Assembly: GCA_002989075.1 (NCBI GenBank) | Contig: PSQN01000015.1 | Coordinates: 248,001 to 312,000 of the forward strand | DNA from: Arthonia radiata | Lineage: Eukaryota; Ascomycota; Arthoniomycetes; Arthoniales; Arthoniaceae | Direction: 5' to 3' | Length of the DNA: 64,000 nt | Shown: piece by piece, positions 44,946 through 55,100 of the stretch | Numbering within the stretch: the stretch's first letter is position 1 | How the letters are laid out: the number at the start of each line of letters is the position of its first letter | The notes under the pieces: model-generated | Database searches by the model: none | Told to the model about the DNA's origin: nothing | The model's input: the letters and a program-made list of their open reading frames with translations, nothing else | Program-made: the position numbers and the translations under genes

Positions 44946-45800
44946 CTATGGATTCGGCTTTCGAAATGACATTTTCTCGACACTGACATTCTCCTCACCC
45001 TTGTCATCTGTTTTGAGCTGGTAAAAATACACCACAAGGTTCTCGCCTTGCACCTGTTGTCCGCTTGTTAGCTGATCCGCTATCATCCAGTGGTCTAGGC
45101 GTCTGCCTTGATATCCACCACTTACGTCCATCAACACGAAACTCGGTAGAGGCTCCTCGCCTTCGGCCCACCAACCACTATTCCACGCACCGGTCCCGCT
45201 GCCCGGGTTTACGAAGAAGCGACCTTCAAGCTCGTATGCCTCGAATCTGTGCGTCCCGCCCCACAACAAAACGTCCACGTCCATTTGGCGTGCTTGCATC
45301 AATAGCACGTCTGCATCACCCGGCGGCACGATTGTATGTCCATGTATCATGCCTATCCGCAAATCTCCATGCTGGACGATCTTTGTGAGGGGTGCTGTAG
45401 CTCCAACGGCCGGTCGCTGTCCAGCTGCGCCATCTTGCATTGACTGTGAGTGACTGGCATTTTGCGCCGCGAATGGCTCGACGTCAAAGTCGCCCTTGAC
45501 TGCGTGAAATTCAGGTGCGATGCCTCGTAGGAAGGTGTATGGTGCGTTTGATGTGAGGTTGCCCAGGCAGAGGACCTGGCCAATCTTGCCCGGGGTAAGA
45601 AGCCTTTGGAACTGTATTTGAGGCTTGCCTTAGCTGATGTACACGTTCTGCGAGAGTGAGCGCAGGCGTACCTTCAGTGGTATGTCCTATGGAGGATAAG
45701 CTAGCTGTTGAGTATAGGCCGTGTCCCTCGAAGTAAGACTCACGGGCGCACGATCGGGTATGAAGAGATCGCCTATACAGAGAACCAGCCTTGACGCCAT
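44946..45800 (-). CDS. VPS29: Retromer subunit VPS29
   Basis: Three exons (45744-45800, 45672-45686, 44946-45611) give 245 aa. Metallophosphoesterase fold: LVLCIGDLFIPDRAP (strand 1), GKIGQVLCLGNLTS, VKGDFD, GMIHGHTIVPPGD, GGTHRFEAYELEG and NPGSGTGAW. In retromer the phosphoesterase site is catalytically dead and serves as a docking surface for Vps35 and regulators. Retromer returns cargo from endosomes to the Golgi. The middle exon is only 15 nt (DIPLK) and is needed to join DRAP to FQRLLTPGK; both flanking introns (57 and 60 bp) have good GT-AG ends. An insert (~residues 70-95, EPFAAQNASHSQSM) is typical of fungal copies. Confidence 0.93.
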
Positions 45801-46636
45801 CTTTTACTTGTGATGCATTCGACGAATATGTGAACTGTTCAAAGCTTCCTGAGTTGAGGAAGCTTGTGCAGCATACGGAACATTCCGCGACCCGAAAGCG
45901 AGGTCTCGGAATGGCATGGGTGCCAATTTGCGGCCGTCGCTTCCTCACAAGCAGCTATCTTCCTTCAATCCAGACTCGTGCTGAGCTTCTGACCGCACTG
46001 ACCGTCTCTTCGACCAGTCCTATTCATTCTCCATCGAACAGCACGAGCAGACACAGAGATAATCTGCCAGGATGGACAATGTTCGGACGAAACGGCCGCG
46101 CAGTCTCCACCAGTCCGATCGCGGACGTTTGGGGAGACCACCCTGAAATTTTGGCCTCAAGGCTTTTCAGTCAAGTCTCCAATGCGCCAATGCTGTTCTC
46201 AAGATCTCGAACGAAAGCGTGGTCACATTCATTGCCATCAAGAACCATTTCACGCGCAACACAAGCGCCATCAAGCCGTGCGAGCATGGCTCCCTCGGGG
46301 TACAGACAAGGACCTTCAAGCTCGGCTTCAACTCCCGACGATGATCGACAGCAGCAGCCCCGCCATTACTCGACCCCTTCGTCATCCTCTCCATTGAAAT
46401 CTTTCCCGGCGCAGTCTTCTTCCACCAGCATCGCCAATTCACGCCTCTCGCAGCTGTCTAGGCACCTGTCGCGCACACCTGAGTACGAGATCAATACCCC
46501 CTACTCAACCGAGAGAATCTCAGTAGAGGAGGAAGACTTCGACAGCCCAGTGATACAAAACAATACTCCCCCGCACCCAAAAAGACAAGCACCTACCCAA
46601 ACGCCCGTTCAGCAGCCGAAGAAGAAATCAAGCACT
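45801..46636. other. Divergent VPS29/AGX1 region with an open frame upstream of AGX1
   Basis: The AGX1 frame stays open upstream for 282 codons (from 45791), with ATGs at 45911, 46079, 46190 and 46286. It encodes Ser/Pro/Arg-rich sequence. A second frame (46147-46458) has strongly C/G-ending codons but contains a TGA at 46342. It is unclear whether this is leader, an N-terminal extension or an old gene remnant (see findings). Confidence 0.4.
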
Positions 46637-47794
46637 ATGTCTGCACAAGAGCCGCATCCCGCGGTCATGATCCCCGGGCCCATCGAATACGACGATGAGG
46701 TTCTGAGATCAATGTCCCATTTCTCCCAATCCCACGTCGGCCAGCCCTTCGTCAATACCTTCGGCGAGACCCTCAGCATGCTCCGCCGTGTCGTCCAGAC
46801 CTCCAACCCCAACTCGCAACCCTTTGTCATCTCCGGCTCCGGCACCCTCGGCTGGGACCAAGTCGCCTCAAATCTCGCAGAACCCGGCGATGACGTCCTC
46901 GTGCTGCACACCGGCTACTTCGCCGATTCCTTCGCGGACTGCTTCAAAGCCTACGGCGCAAATCCGACGCAACTGAAAGCGCCCATCGGCGGTCGTCCGC
47001 AGCTCCCAGAGATCGAAGAGGCGCTCAAGCAGAAGAAATACAAGCTCATAACTGTCACGCACGTCGACACTTCCACTGGCGTCCTCTCTGAACTTGAGGA
47101 CCTCTCCAAGCTTGTCCGCCGCGTCAGCCCAGAAACGCTCATCATCGCTGATGGTGTCTGCAGCGTCGGCGCCGAGCCCATCAAGTTCGATGAGTGGGAC
47201 CTCGATCTCGTCATGACGGCCTCCCAGAAAGCGCTCGGCTGTCCTGCCGGTCTTTCCATCCTCGTGGCATCCGAACGCGCTGTCAACGTGTTCAAGAACC
47301 GGAAAACGCCGCCGAACTCGTACTTCGCCAGTTGGGCAAACTGGATGCCCATCATGCAGAATTACGAAGCTAAGAAGCCCAGCTACTTCGCGACGCCAAG
47401 CCCGCAACTTGTGCACGCCTTGCACACGTCGCTCACGCAAATTCTCGCAAAGCCGCTGGAAGAAAGGTTCAACAAGCACAAAGAGGTGAGCCAGAAGATC
47501 AAGAAGCGTGTCACCGAGCTGGGGTTGAAACAGCTACCCACGGATCCCGCGGACCAGGCGACCACGATGACGGCGATTTGGCTGCCGGAAGGCATGATTG
47601 CGAGTGACTTCTTACCTGGTGTGCTGAAGAAGGGTGTGGTATTCGCGGGTGGGCTGCATAAGGAGGTCGCGACGAAGTACATTCGGTTTGGGCATATGGG
47701 CGTGAGTGTGATGGATGATGGCAACGACCACATTGACAACGCGTTGAAAGCGTTGGAGGAGCGATTGACTGAAGTGGGATTCAAGAAATCATAG
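46637..47794 (+). CDS. AGX1: Alanine-glyoxylate aminotransferase (class V, PLP)
   Basis: 385 aa from the ATG at 46637. Converts alanine and glyoxylate to pyruvate and glycine, the glyoxylate-dependent glycine route. Motifs: IPGPIEYDDEVLRSM at the N terminus, SGSGTLGWDQ (phosphate-binding turn), the DGVCSVGAEPIKFDEWDLD block with the PLP-ring aspartate, TASQKALGCPAG with the Schiff-base lysine (~residue 200), and RFGHMG near the end with the substrate-carboxylate arginine. The start shown gives the family's usual length. The same frame is open far upstream, so longer isoforms are possible, and a mitochondrial form starting at 45911 or 46190 cannot be excluded. Confidence 0.93.
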   Translation: MSAQEPHPAVMIPGPIEYDDEVLRSMSHFSQSHVGQPFVNTFGETLSMLRRVVQTSNPNSQPFVISGSGTLGWDQVASNLAEPGDDVLVLHTGYFADSFADCFKAYGANPTQLKAPIGGRPQLPEIEEALKQKKYKLITVTHVDTSTGVLSELEDLSKLVRRVSPETLIIADGVCSVGAEPIKFDEWDLDLVMTASQKALGCPAGLSILVASERAVNVFKNRKTPPNSYFASWANWMPIMQNYEAKKPSYFATPSPQLVHALHTSLTQILAKPLEERFNKHKEVSQKIKKRVTELGLKQLPTDPADQATTMTAIWLPEGMIASDFLPGVLKKGVVFAGGLHKEVATKYIRFGHMGVSVMDDGNDHIDNALKALEERLTEVGFKKS

Positions 47795-48077
47795 AAATGC
47801 CCGATGTGTAGAGGAACGGTTTATATGCAGGAGAGGGAGCGCATCTGAGCGGTCATTTGATGTACCATTTGCATCATTGTACAGAATGTCCATAGCCATA
47901 AAAGCTTGTCTGGACTGCTTCGCCCATGCACATCGCCTGCTGCCCTCTTCGTGCTCTCTCGTGCGCATCCGTCTGTATAAAGCCCTCAAGCGACCGCCAG
48001 CTCCATCATGCATCCATCCGCCAATCCGTACCACCCTCTTCAACATCGCCATCCCACATCCATTCCCCCAAACACCC

Positions 48078-48767
48078 CTAATACGCCGCCCCCTCCATCG
48101 GATCCCCCCTCCCCGTCTCCAACAAATCCACCACCTCCTCGCCTCCCTCCTTCGGCAACCTCAACTCCCACACCCCCGTCCTCCACGTGCCCCCCCGTCC
48201 CCCCTCCCTCCTCGCCTGAAACCGACACCACCCCCTCCTCCTCTTCCCCCCAACCTCAAACCGCACATCCACCCGTCCCTGCACCAGGTTAATCTCCCCG
48301 AAAATCCACGTCCACTTGCTCGCGAAGTACACCTCGTCGCCTAGCAATTCCCTCACCGTCGGGTTCGTGCGCAGCGCGTACAGGTTCGCGGAGATGATGG
48401 GGGAATTGACTTTCTGGTAGTTGAACAGCGCGAGCGCGGAGATTGTGACGACGGCGAGGAAGATGGGGAAGGTTTTGAGCCAGCGTTTGTAGGATTTTAG
48501 GGAGGAGAGGGTGGGGAGGTCGCGGTCGTAGGCGCTGCGGCGGGTGAGGAGGGATTCGGGGTGAGAGTAGGGGGATTGGGGGTGTGGGGTTGATGCGGCT
48601 GTGGAGGCGGGGCGTTGGCGAGGGTGTGTGAGGTTGAGGTGGGGTGCGTGCGGGCGGGCGATGGCGGCGGTGATGCGTTGTGGGGTGGTGATGTGACGGG
48701 TTTGTGGGTGGGCGGAGAAGGCGCGGAGGCTGCGGAGGAGGGTGAGCGATGGTGTGGGGTGTGACAT
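48078..48767 (-). CDS. COA1: COA1, cytochrome c oxidase assembly factor
   Basis: 229 aa, no intron. The N terminus is Arg/Ser/Ala/His-rich without acidic residues for about 60 residues, a good mitochondrial presequence. A single membrane segment follows (FPIFLAVVTISALALFNY, ~100-117), then the family block NSPIISANLYALRTNPTVRELLGDE and WTWIFGEINLVQGRVDVRF. Coa1 sits in the inner membrane and helps early Cox1 maturation. The final ~45 residues are Gly/Arg/Glu-rich and less conserved. The gene is convergent with AGX1, 283 bases apart. Confidence 0.88.
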   Translation of the reverse strand: MSHPTPSLTLLRSLRAFSAHPQTRHITTPQRITAAIARPHAPHLNLTHPRQRPASTAASTPHPQSPYSHPESLLTRRSAYDRDLPTLSSLKSYKRWLKTFPIFLAVVTISALALFNYQKVNSPIISANLYALRTNPTVRELLGDEVYFASKWTWIFGEINLVQGRVDVRFEVGGKRRRGWCRFQARREGGRGGTWRTGVWELRLPKEGGEEVVDLLETGRGDPMEGAAY

Positions 48768-49159
48768 GATGGGTGGAAGGCGTTGTGTTGTCTGTGTGTG
48801 TTTATTGCTACGCGGTGAAGACGTTGAGATTGACGTCGTCGTCGACGAAGAGATAGACGGTGTCGCCTAAAATGGACTAGCGCACGTAGAGTTCAATGAG
48901 AGATGAATCGACAGCGTTCTCATCGATCCGCGTTCGCCTCAATTTACATGAAGGCTGCGTTTTGAGGAAAGCGCGATCCAGGCTCGCGCTATGCTTCACG
49001 GCATCTGCTAGAGGCATGATGAGTCCGTGATGGATCAGCTGGCCTCACTGGCGGGGACGTCACGCCGCGACCTCATAATCACCTAGGCGACGTATCTTTA
49101 TCTATCCTATTTACATTCACGACTTTCACAAGGCTGGAAAAGACCTCGACAGCGGCAAC
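48768..49159. promoter_or_regulatory. Divergent region COA1/T2 ribonuclease
   Basis: 392 bases between the two start codons. Nothing specific is visible. Confidence 0.4.
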
Positions 49160-50362
49160 ATGATATTCAACGACGAGATCATGGCTACTCTTGGCCTAGC
49201 CAGCCAATACATCTTCAGGTCCCAACAACCCATCACCAGCCCTCACCACTCCATTGATGCCACCGCAGATTGCTCAAATCCACCTGTGTCCTGCTCGATG
49301 GCTTCCCTCGCCATAAGCAACACCTGCTGCACCAATAGCCCCGGCGGTCTCCTCCTGCAGACGCAATTCTGGGACACACATCCCGCGTCCGGTCCCGCAG
49401 ACTCATGGACCGTCCACGGCCTCTGGCCCGACAACTGTGACGGCACCTACGAGGCGAGCTGCGATGGAAAGCGCAACTACCGCAACATCAGCGCCATCCT
49501 GAACGCCGCCGGTGCGACTGATCTCGTGAGCTTCATGCGCGAGTACTGGAAGGACGAGCACGGCCGCGACGAGGTCTTCTGGGAGCACGAGTGGAACAAG
49601 CATGGCACTTGCATTTCCACAATTGAGCCCAGGTGCTATGGCGAGTACGAGCCGCTACGGGAGGTCGTTGACTATTTCAATGCAACGATCGGTCTGTTTC
49701 AGACGCGAGACTCGTACGCGTTGTTGCAGGGTGCTGGAATCGTACCGGACCACAGCAATCAGTACCCGATCGAGAATGTGCTAGAAGCATTAGCAGCCGG
49801 ACATGATGGGTTCGAGCCAGCGCTTCACTGTCGTAATGGAGAGCTGAATGAGATTTGGTGGTACTTCAACACGCGCGGAAGCTTGCGGGCGGGCGACTTC
49901 GTGCCGACCGTGGTGCGTGGCTCGAGGCATGATTGCCCGCATCTAGTGCGATATCTGCCTAAGCGTGATCCTGGAGACGTACCAGATCCAGATCCTGAGC
50001 CACCTGGCAAGCCGTTCTCAGGACGTGGCAAGCTCCTTGTCGAAGCAGACGGCGATGCTGATGGATGCGTTATCAGCTACGGGACCTGGTTTCACACCAG
50101 GAACTGCGCCAAGTTTACGGCAGAGCCGATGGAGGGAGGGTTCAGCCTGAGGTCGAGGAGGGGCTACTGTGGTGTGCGCGATGGCGTCTTTGGCTGTGGC
50201 AAAGGCAGGAAGCAGACCATGTTGCAAGGCAATGGCAGTACATTGACACATGAGGGGAGTCTGGACTTCTATGCTGATGAGTATCCGAGTGGGCATCGTC
50301 AGGCTAAACTGTACACTGGGGAGAGGTCCCATCGGCTGAGGATACACTGGAAGGATGTCTGA
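49160..50362 (+). CDS. RNase T2-family ribonuclease with C-terminal domain (Rny1-like)
   Basis: 400 aa, no intron. Both active-site blocks are present: WTVHGLWPD (CAS I, ~90) and FWEHEWNKHGTC (CAS II, ~140), with the catalytic histidines. The Cys pattern (CSNPPVSC, NTCC) matches fungal T2 enzymes. Residues ~285-400 form the extra C-terminal domain found in Rny1-type enzymes (GKLLVEADGDADGCVISYGTW onward). Such enzymes cleave RNA in the vacuole or outside the cell, and yeast Rny1 also acts in oxidative stress and tRNA cleavage. Odd point: the N terminus (MIFNDEIMATLGLASQYIF) is not a convincing signal peptide, so an upstream exon may be missing or the start may be wrong. Confidence 0.9.
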   Translation: MIFNDEIMATLGLASQYIFRSQQPITSPHHSIDATADCSNPPVSCSMASLAISNTCCTNSPGGLLLQTQFWDTHPASGPADSWTVHGLWPDNCDGTYEASCDGKRNYRNISAILNAAGATDLVSFMREYWKDEHGRDEVFWEHEWNKHGTCISTIEPRCYGEYEPLREVVDYFNATIGLFQTRDSYALLQGAGIVPDHSNQYPIENVLEALAAGHDGFEPALHCRNGELNEIWWYFNTRGSLRAGDFVPTVVRGSRHDCPHLVRYLPKRDPGDVPDPDPEPPGKPFSGRGKLLVEADGDADGCVISYGTWFHTRNCAKFTAEPMEGGFSLRSRRGYCGVRDGVFGCGKGRKQTMLQGNGSTLTHEGSLDFYADEYPSGHRQAKLYTGERSHRLRIHWKDV

Positions 50363-50472
50363 ATATTTAGCATGGCGCTCGCCTCCAAAGCTCTTTAGCA
50401 TGACCAGGCGGTGATACCCAGGCCGGAGAGTCCTAATCGCTTGAACAGACTGTTGCTTCAACAAGACGGCCG

Positions 50473-51239
50473 TCACGCTCCCTTGTAGTTGTACTTCAAC
50501 CGCTCGAGCTCAGCAACATTGATCGGCCGAAGTGTATGTCGGCCTAGAAGCGCAATGGCAAATGCGACTGTCTGCAGTGTTAGTATGCCTTAGAGTACTC
50601 ACTCAATGTTCCATTGACATACCTAGCCCAGGCGCACTCAGTCGCATATCACGATGCAAGAGCGACAGAAGCAAGAAAATGACGTTGACCGCAAGACTCG
50701 GAGAGTCAGCCAGAATGGGCTCGTGAGATTTGATAAATGCTGGCATCCTCTCGGCGACGTAATGAGCTCCCAGCTGAGGAAACCTGTCCAACGCTGCTTG
50801 AGGGACGCCGCATACGATGATAGCTGAACCCAGTGAGGCGATCACGCCGCAGACAAGAAGCAGCCTCGAGGAAGCATCGCTAGAGCTCTGCGGACTGTAT
50901 AACAAGAGAATGACGTGGAAGGCCGTTATGACAAGTATGACGCCAGTGATGAGCGACTATTGGCGTCAGCTGGAGGACTGCTGATGTGACATTCTGCTAT
51001 TGCTGAGTCTACTCACCTTCCAAAATCCTGTTGAGCGCTTGTCCCATTCTCTCAGATCTTCGATGACTTTTTCTTGCTCTTCTTGCACGTATCAGATCAT
51101 GCGGCTGTTCAAAACTTTATGCCATGCTTTGCAAGACGAACGAACCTTGTTCGTCGAGGCCTTGGCCGTTTCCATCTCCATCAGCTTCAGCCTCTGGATA
51201 CTTGAACGTCTTACGCAGCCTCGCGCTGGCAGTGTCCAT
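50473..51239 (-). CDS. Small multi-pass membrane protein, unknown function
   Basis: Four exons (51146-51239, 51017-51081, 50623-50956, 50473-50567) give 195 aa with all phases closing. The N-terminal ~55 residues are charged (EEQEKVIEDLREWDKRSTGFWK, a predicted helix). Then come hydrophobic segments: SLITGVILVITAFHVILLL (~55-73), LLLVCGVIASLGSAIIVCGV (~82-101), SLAVNVIFLLLSLL (~138-151) and LVAFAIALLG (~163-172). The end NVAELERLKYNYKGA is polar. I cannot name the family. The regular intron structure and the conserved-looking junctions make it a real gene. It is convergent with the ribonuclease gene, with 110 bases between the stops. Confidence 0.7.
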
Positions 51240-52112
51240 GTTTGCCTTGTATCAAAGGTCCGACTCAAGACCAAGTGATGGCGCAGGACAATGTGACAAA
51301 CGAAAACGCACGTTCATCCAAGAACGCGCGAGGCGAACGCGCTTGCCGCTTTGGGGAACAGAACGCCTCTTGTCTTGGCGCGTGGATGCTTTTGGAGCGC
51401 GTGATTTCCTCCATTCTGCTTCGTTGACTGAAGGTCCCCCAACTAGTCTAATGCTTCCATTGATTCTTCTGTTTGAAAGATCTGGAATATCGTTTGTGTT
51501 AAGTATGAGGCTTGTCTCAGCATCGGACGTCTGGACAACATGCGGTTGCAACACGATACGCAAGCCGCTACGGATCGATTACAAGACTTTTTACACGCGC
51601 GGAGGTCCTGAATGTGATGGTCACCGCTTCTTTATCAACGGATAACAAGCTTACGCTGTTTGTGACGATCCGTAGCGATCCGCACGCGCGGTGAACCCGC
51701 ACCGCAGCTGCTTCGCTATCAGGTTACGTGCATACCTGCTCCGAGTTTTAAATAGAATGATCGTAGACGCTGTGGGGATCGAATTGCCTGAGCCAGCCAA
51801 TCTGCATGCAGCACCAAGAACTGATGATCGGTACGTCACCTGAAGTAGCCTCGTCCATTGGCTTCACAGAAGGGAGGTACCATGCATAGCTGTCGAAATG
51901 TGCCGATCTGTCTGCATACTTCCATCTGGAGTGCAGATAGCTGCGAAACGGAAGCGTGGTGATGCAATGCTCTCATGAGCAGCTCGGTGAAGTGGTGGGG
52001 AAGCTCACCATCTTATATTGGTATTGACTTGCTAACTTAGCTCCCGTACGTTTCGTTGAAGGCGGGAGTGGCGTGTCCGCATTCGCACGTGGAAACGCAC
52101 TCGTTGCACGCG
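51240..52112. other. Intergenic, no gene seen
   Basis: Upstream regions of the membrane protein (minus) and the patatin gene (plus). The plus-strand frame 51124-51645 is partly antisense to exon 1 of the membrane protein and has no motif. Confidence 0.4.
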
Positions 52113-55100
52113 ATGCACTCGAAAGCAAATCTCGTGCCTATGAGGCCAAAAGCGGTTGCACTCTGTAACTTCAATGCGGTGCAGGCTGAACACGAACTCG
52201 CTATTGGTAAGGGTGAAGAGCTTGTAGTTGTTCAGTCTCTTGACTATGGATGGGTTCTCTGCCAGAATGCAGCGGGCAGCGTGGGCAAGGTACCAGCACT
52301 GCTTATCGGGAACGATCATTCGGGAACCGACTCTGTGACTCGTACTGCTCCATCCCTAACGATGTCACAAAGTCAGCTCCATCATCCAAAAACCTCTACC
52401 GATAGCGGCTCTCAAGCCGCTGCGTCAAGCCACGATCAGCAGCAAAGAGACCCTGAAGTGACGTTGATTGACCTTCTGGACAACGGCAGCCCTGTCAAGG
52501 CGGTGACGTCTCTCGTAACATTTGACACAGAGTCGTGGCTCGACCTCGAAGGAGAGATAGGAACACAACAGGCCAACGTATGCAAAGACAGCTATGGACG
52601 CCCTCCAACACCTAGTGCACGTCCCATGGCAGCTGGCATCGGTTGGACAGAAGATCCTGGCGGTTCCACGCCTAGCCATGGGAACCAGTCCAATGATTCG
52701 TCAGCAGCAGACAAAGGCAAAACGGACGAGATGCGTGATCGAACGTCCCCATTAGACTCGACTCAAACCGCTGATCACACGTTGCTCAGGCGACAAGATT
52801 GCTTGCTCAGCGTTAACATACCTTCACTCAGAAGGCTCGGTCCAGCATTGTCAACCGACGACCAGTCTGGAGTTGCTTCGAAGGATATTCGCAAACAGAG
52901 TCCGTCTTCTATGAGGAATGCAGATACACATCCCCTTGGAGCAGGTGAGGCAGATCATTCTGACTTGCTGCCGGACAATCTTAGCTCGCTCGAGGTGTTG
53001 CCGCCCAACTCACACCCTGGAGACGATCAGCCTAGACATGCCTTGGCTCCATCGTCGCCGCATGAGACAGCCCCTAAATTCATGTGCGAACCGCGCATGA
53101 GTATCTGCCAACAGAAGGAGTGCCTCAGCACTCTAGAAGAAGCTTGCAACGATGCCGATAGCGCACCAATCAATGGGCCGATAGATAAGGTTGTCATCGA
53201 CGAGGCTACAAACTTCAATCGCCGTGAGACAAGCCAAGCAACATTATCCCCACAAAAGAACCCGTACCGACGAGACCTGGTGGGGGGCAATGCAGTGTCA
53301 GACCCAGTATCTCGTAACGTCCTCGTGCCGGAAGAATCATTCGCGCCTCTCATTTGTGACGATTCGCAGGAGCGCGATGTCTGTGCACAATGTCGACAAT
53401 CAGTCGCAGGAGAATGCTTCTGCCCCATCTGTGAGGTATCTCTTTGCAATGGGTGTTGGCACCTTCAAGTGGTTCATCGTAATCGTTCAGACAATGGCGT
53501 CTTCATACATCAAAAAGCGAGGCGTCATCTAGTCATGAAGATAAACAGCGTCTTTAGGCCTTCTAGCGATGTCAGGCGTGAAAAGCTTTTCCGAAACGAT
53601 CAGCGGACGGCGTGGTTTGGTATGAATGACTGCACCACACACGAGCTTCTGCTGATTGCGTTTTAGGCATTACACGAGATGAGGGTGCTTCCCCTGCGTT
53701 TCATGACTATGGCCGGTATGCCTCGCTCATTGAAATGACTTCAAACCTCACTGAGCAGCGTGGCCCATGGCTGCCTAATGACGCTCAGAGGGCTTGCCAA
53801 AGACTCCGAAGGTTTCCTAGTCTTGTCTCGTTCGTTGGGCAAACGTGGGCAGGCAAGAGCAGCATCATTAAGCTATTGATCGATCTCCATTGCATCGGCC
53901 CTCACGACTTCCAAACGCCGGTTGTTGGCATACCTGGGAGTGACGCCCCGACTTCCGATGATGTGCATTTATATCTCGACCCATCTACATACGACTCGAA
54001 CCACCCCCTGCTCTTTGCCGATTGCGAAGGTCTCGATGGTGGCGAAAGGGAGCCAATCGCGGCGCGTTTCAAAAAGTCAAAAGCACGGATGAGGAAAGCA
54101 TATATTGATGCTTATCACAGGCACCGCTATGCTGCCAGGAGAGAGCTGACATGGTCACATGAAGCAAACAAGAGAAGTCGGGAGTTCGCCGTCACGAATC
54201 TGTACCCGCGCCTTCTGTACACTTTCTCTGATGTGATCGTCTTTATTCTTAGGGTCCATAGGTAAGGAATTTTTGTCAACTGAACACAAACATGACTAAC
54301 ACGATCGTTCAGCACAATTGAAAAGGTACTGGAGAAGCTTGTTGAATGGGCGGCCGCAGCACTCGAAACCTCCTCCAATCAGCCAATCCTCCCACACGCT
54401 ATCATTGTGCTAAATGCGACGGATCCGTCAGCCATTGATGATAGCTTGTGGGACGTAGAGATATCAACGAGAGATCTCTTAGACAAGCTGGCTGGATCCG
54501 TGCGGACTAATATGGTCTTCGAGCAACATGCAGGGTCTTGGAAAGCGCGCAATCGCCGCATCAAAAGTCCTGAGGACCTCCTGCTCGCATACTACAAGAG
54601 CATTAAGGTACGTGACTCATGCACAAGCTTGAGCTTGCGAACACCGCAAGCTAATACACCTCTTTCTGATCCGAACTCCATACAGATTGTCCGTATGCCT
54701 ACCGGCGAGCGTCCGAACTTGGTCGCATCGCAAGTCAAGGTTCTCAAGGAGAGCATCACATCTGCTTCCGATACCGCTAGATCCGACAAGGAACAGTTGC
54801 GTATGTTACTCGATGCTGACCAACTTGATCCATACCTGCAATGCGCGTTCGATCACTTTTCCTCAACACTGGAGAAGCCCTTTGACTTCGTCCAAGCTTC
54901 TTACACAGACAGTCCTATTCCACATGACTTTTCTGGGCGAATACTCAAGCTTGCCATAGACATGATGAATCTAAGGCCAAAGATACCAGCAGGCGAACTG
55001 TTTGTTGATCTAAGCTCAATGGTCGCATCGTGCATCATGTTGGAAACGGCGCGGAGTCAGATCCCAGGTCAGTGTCAATACTCGATTAATGCTGCTTTCA

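Noticed and set aside
48008-48344. Two Pro-rich plus-strand frames
   Set aside because: Antisense to the Gly/Arg/Glu-rich end of COA1.
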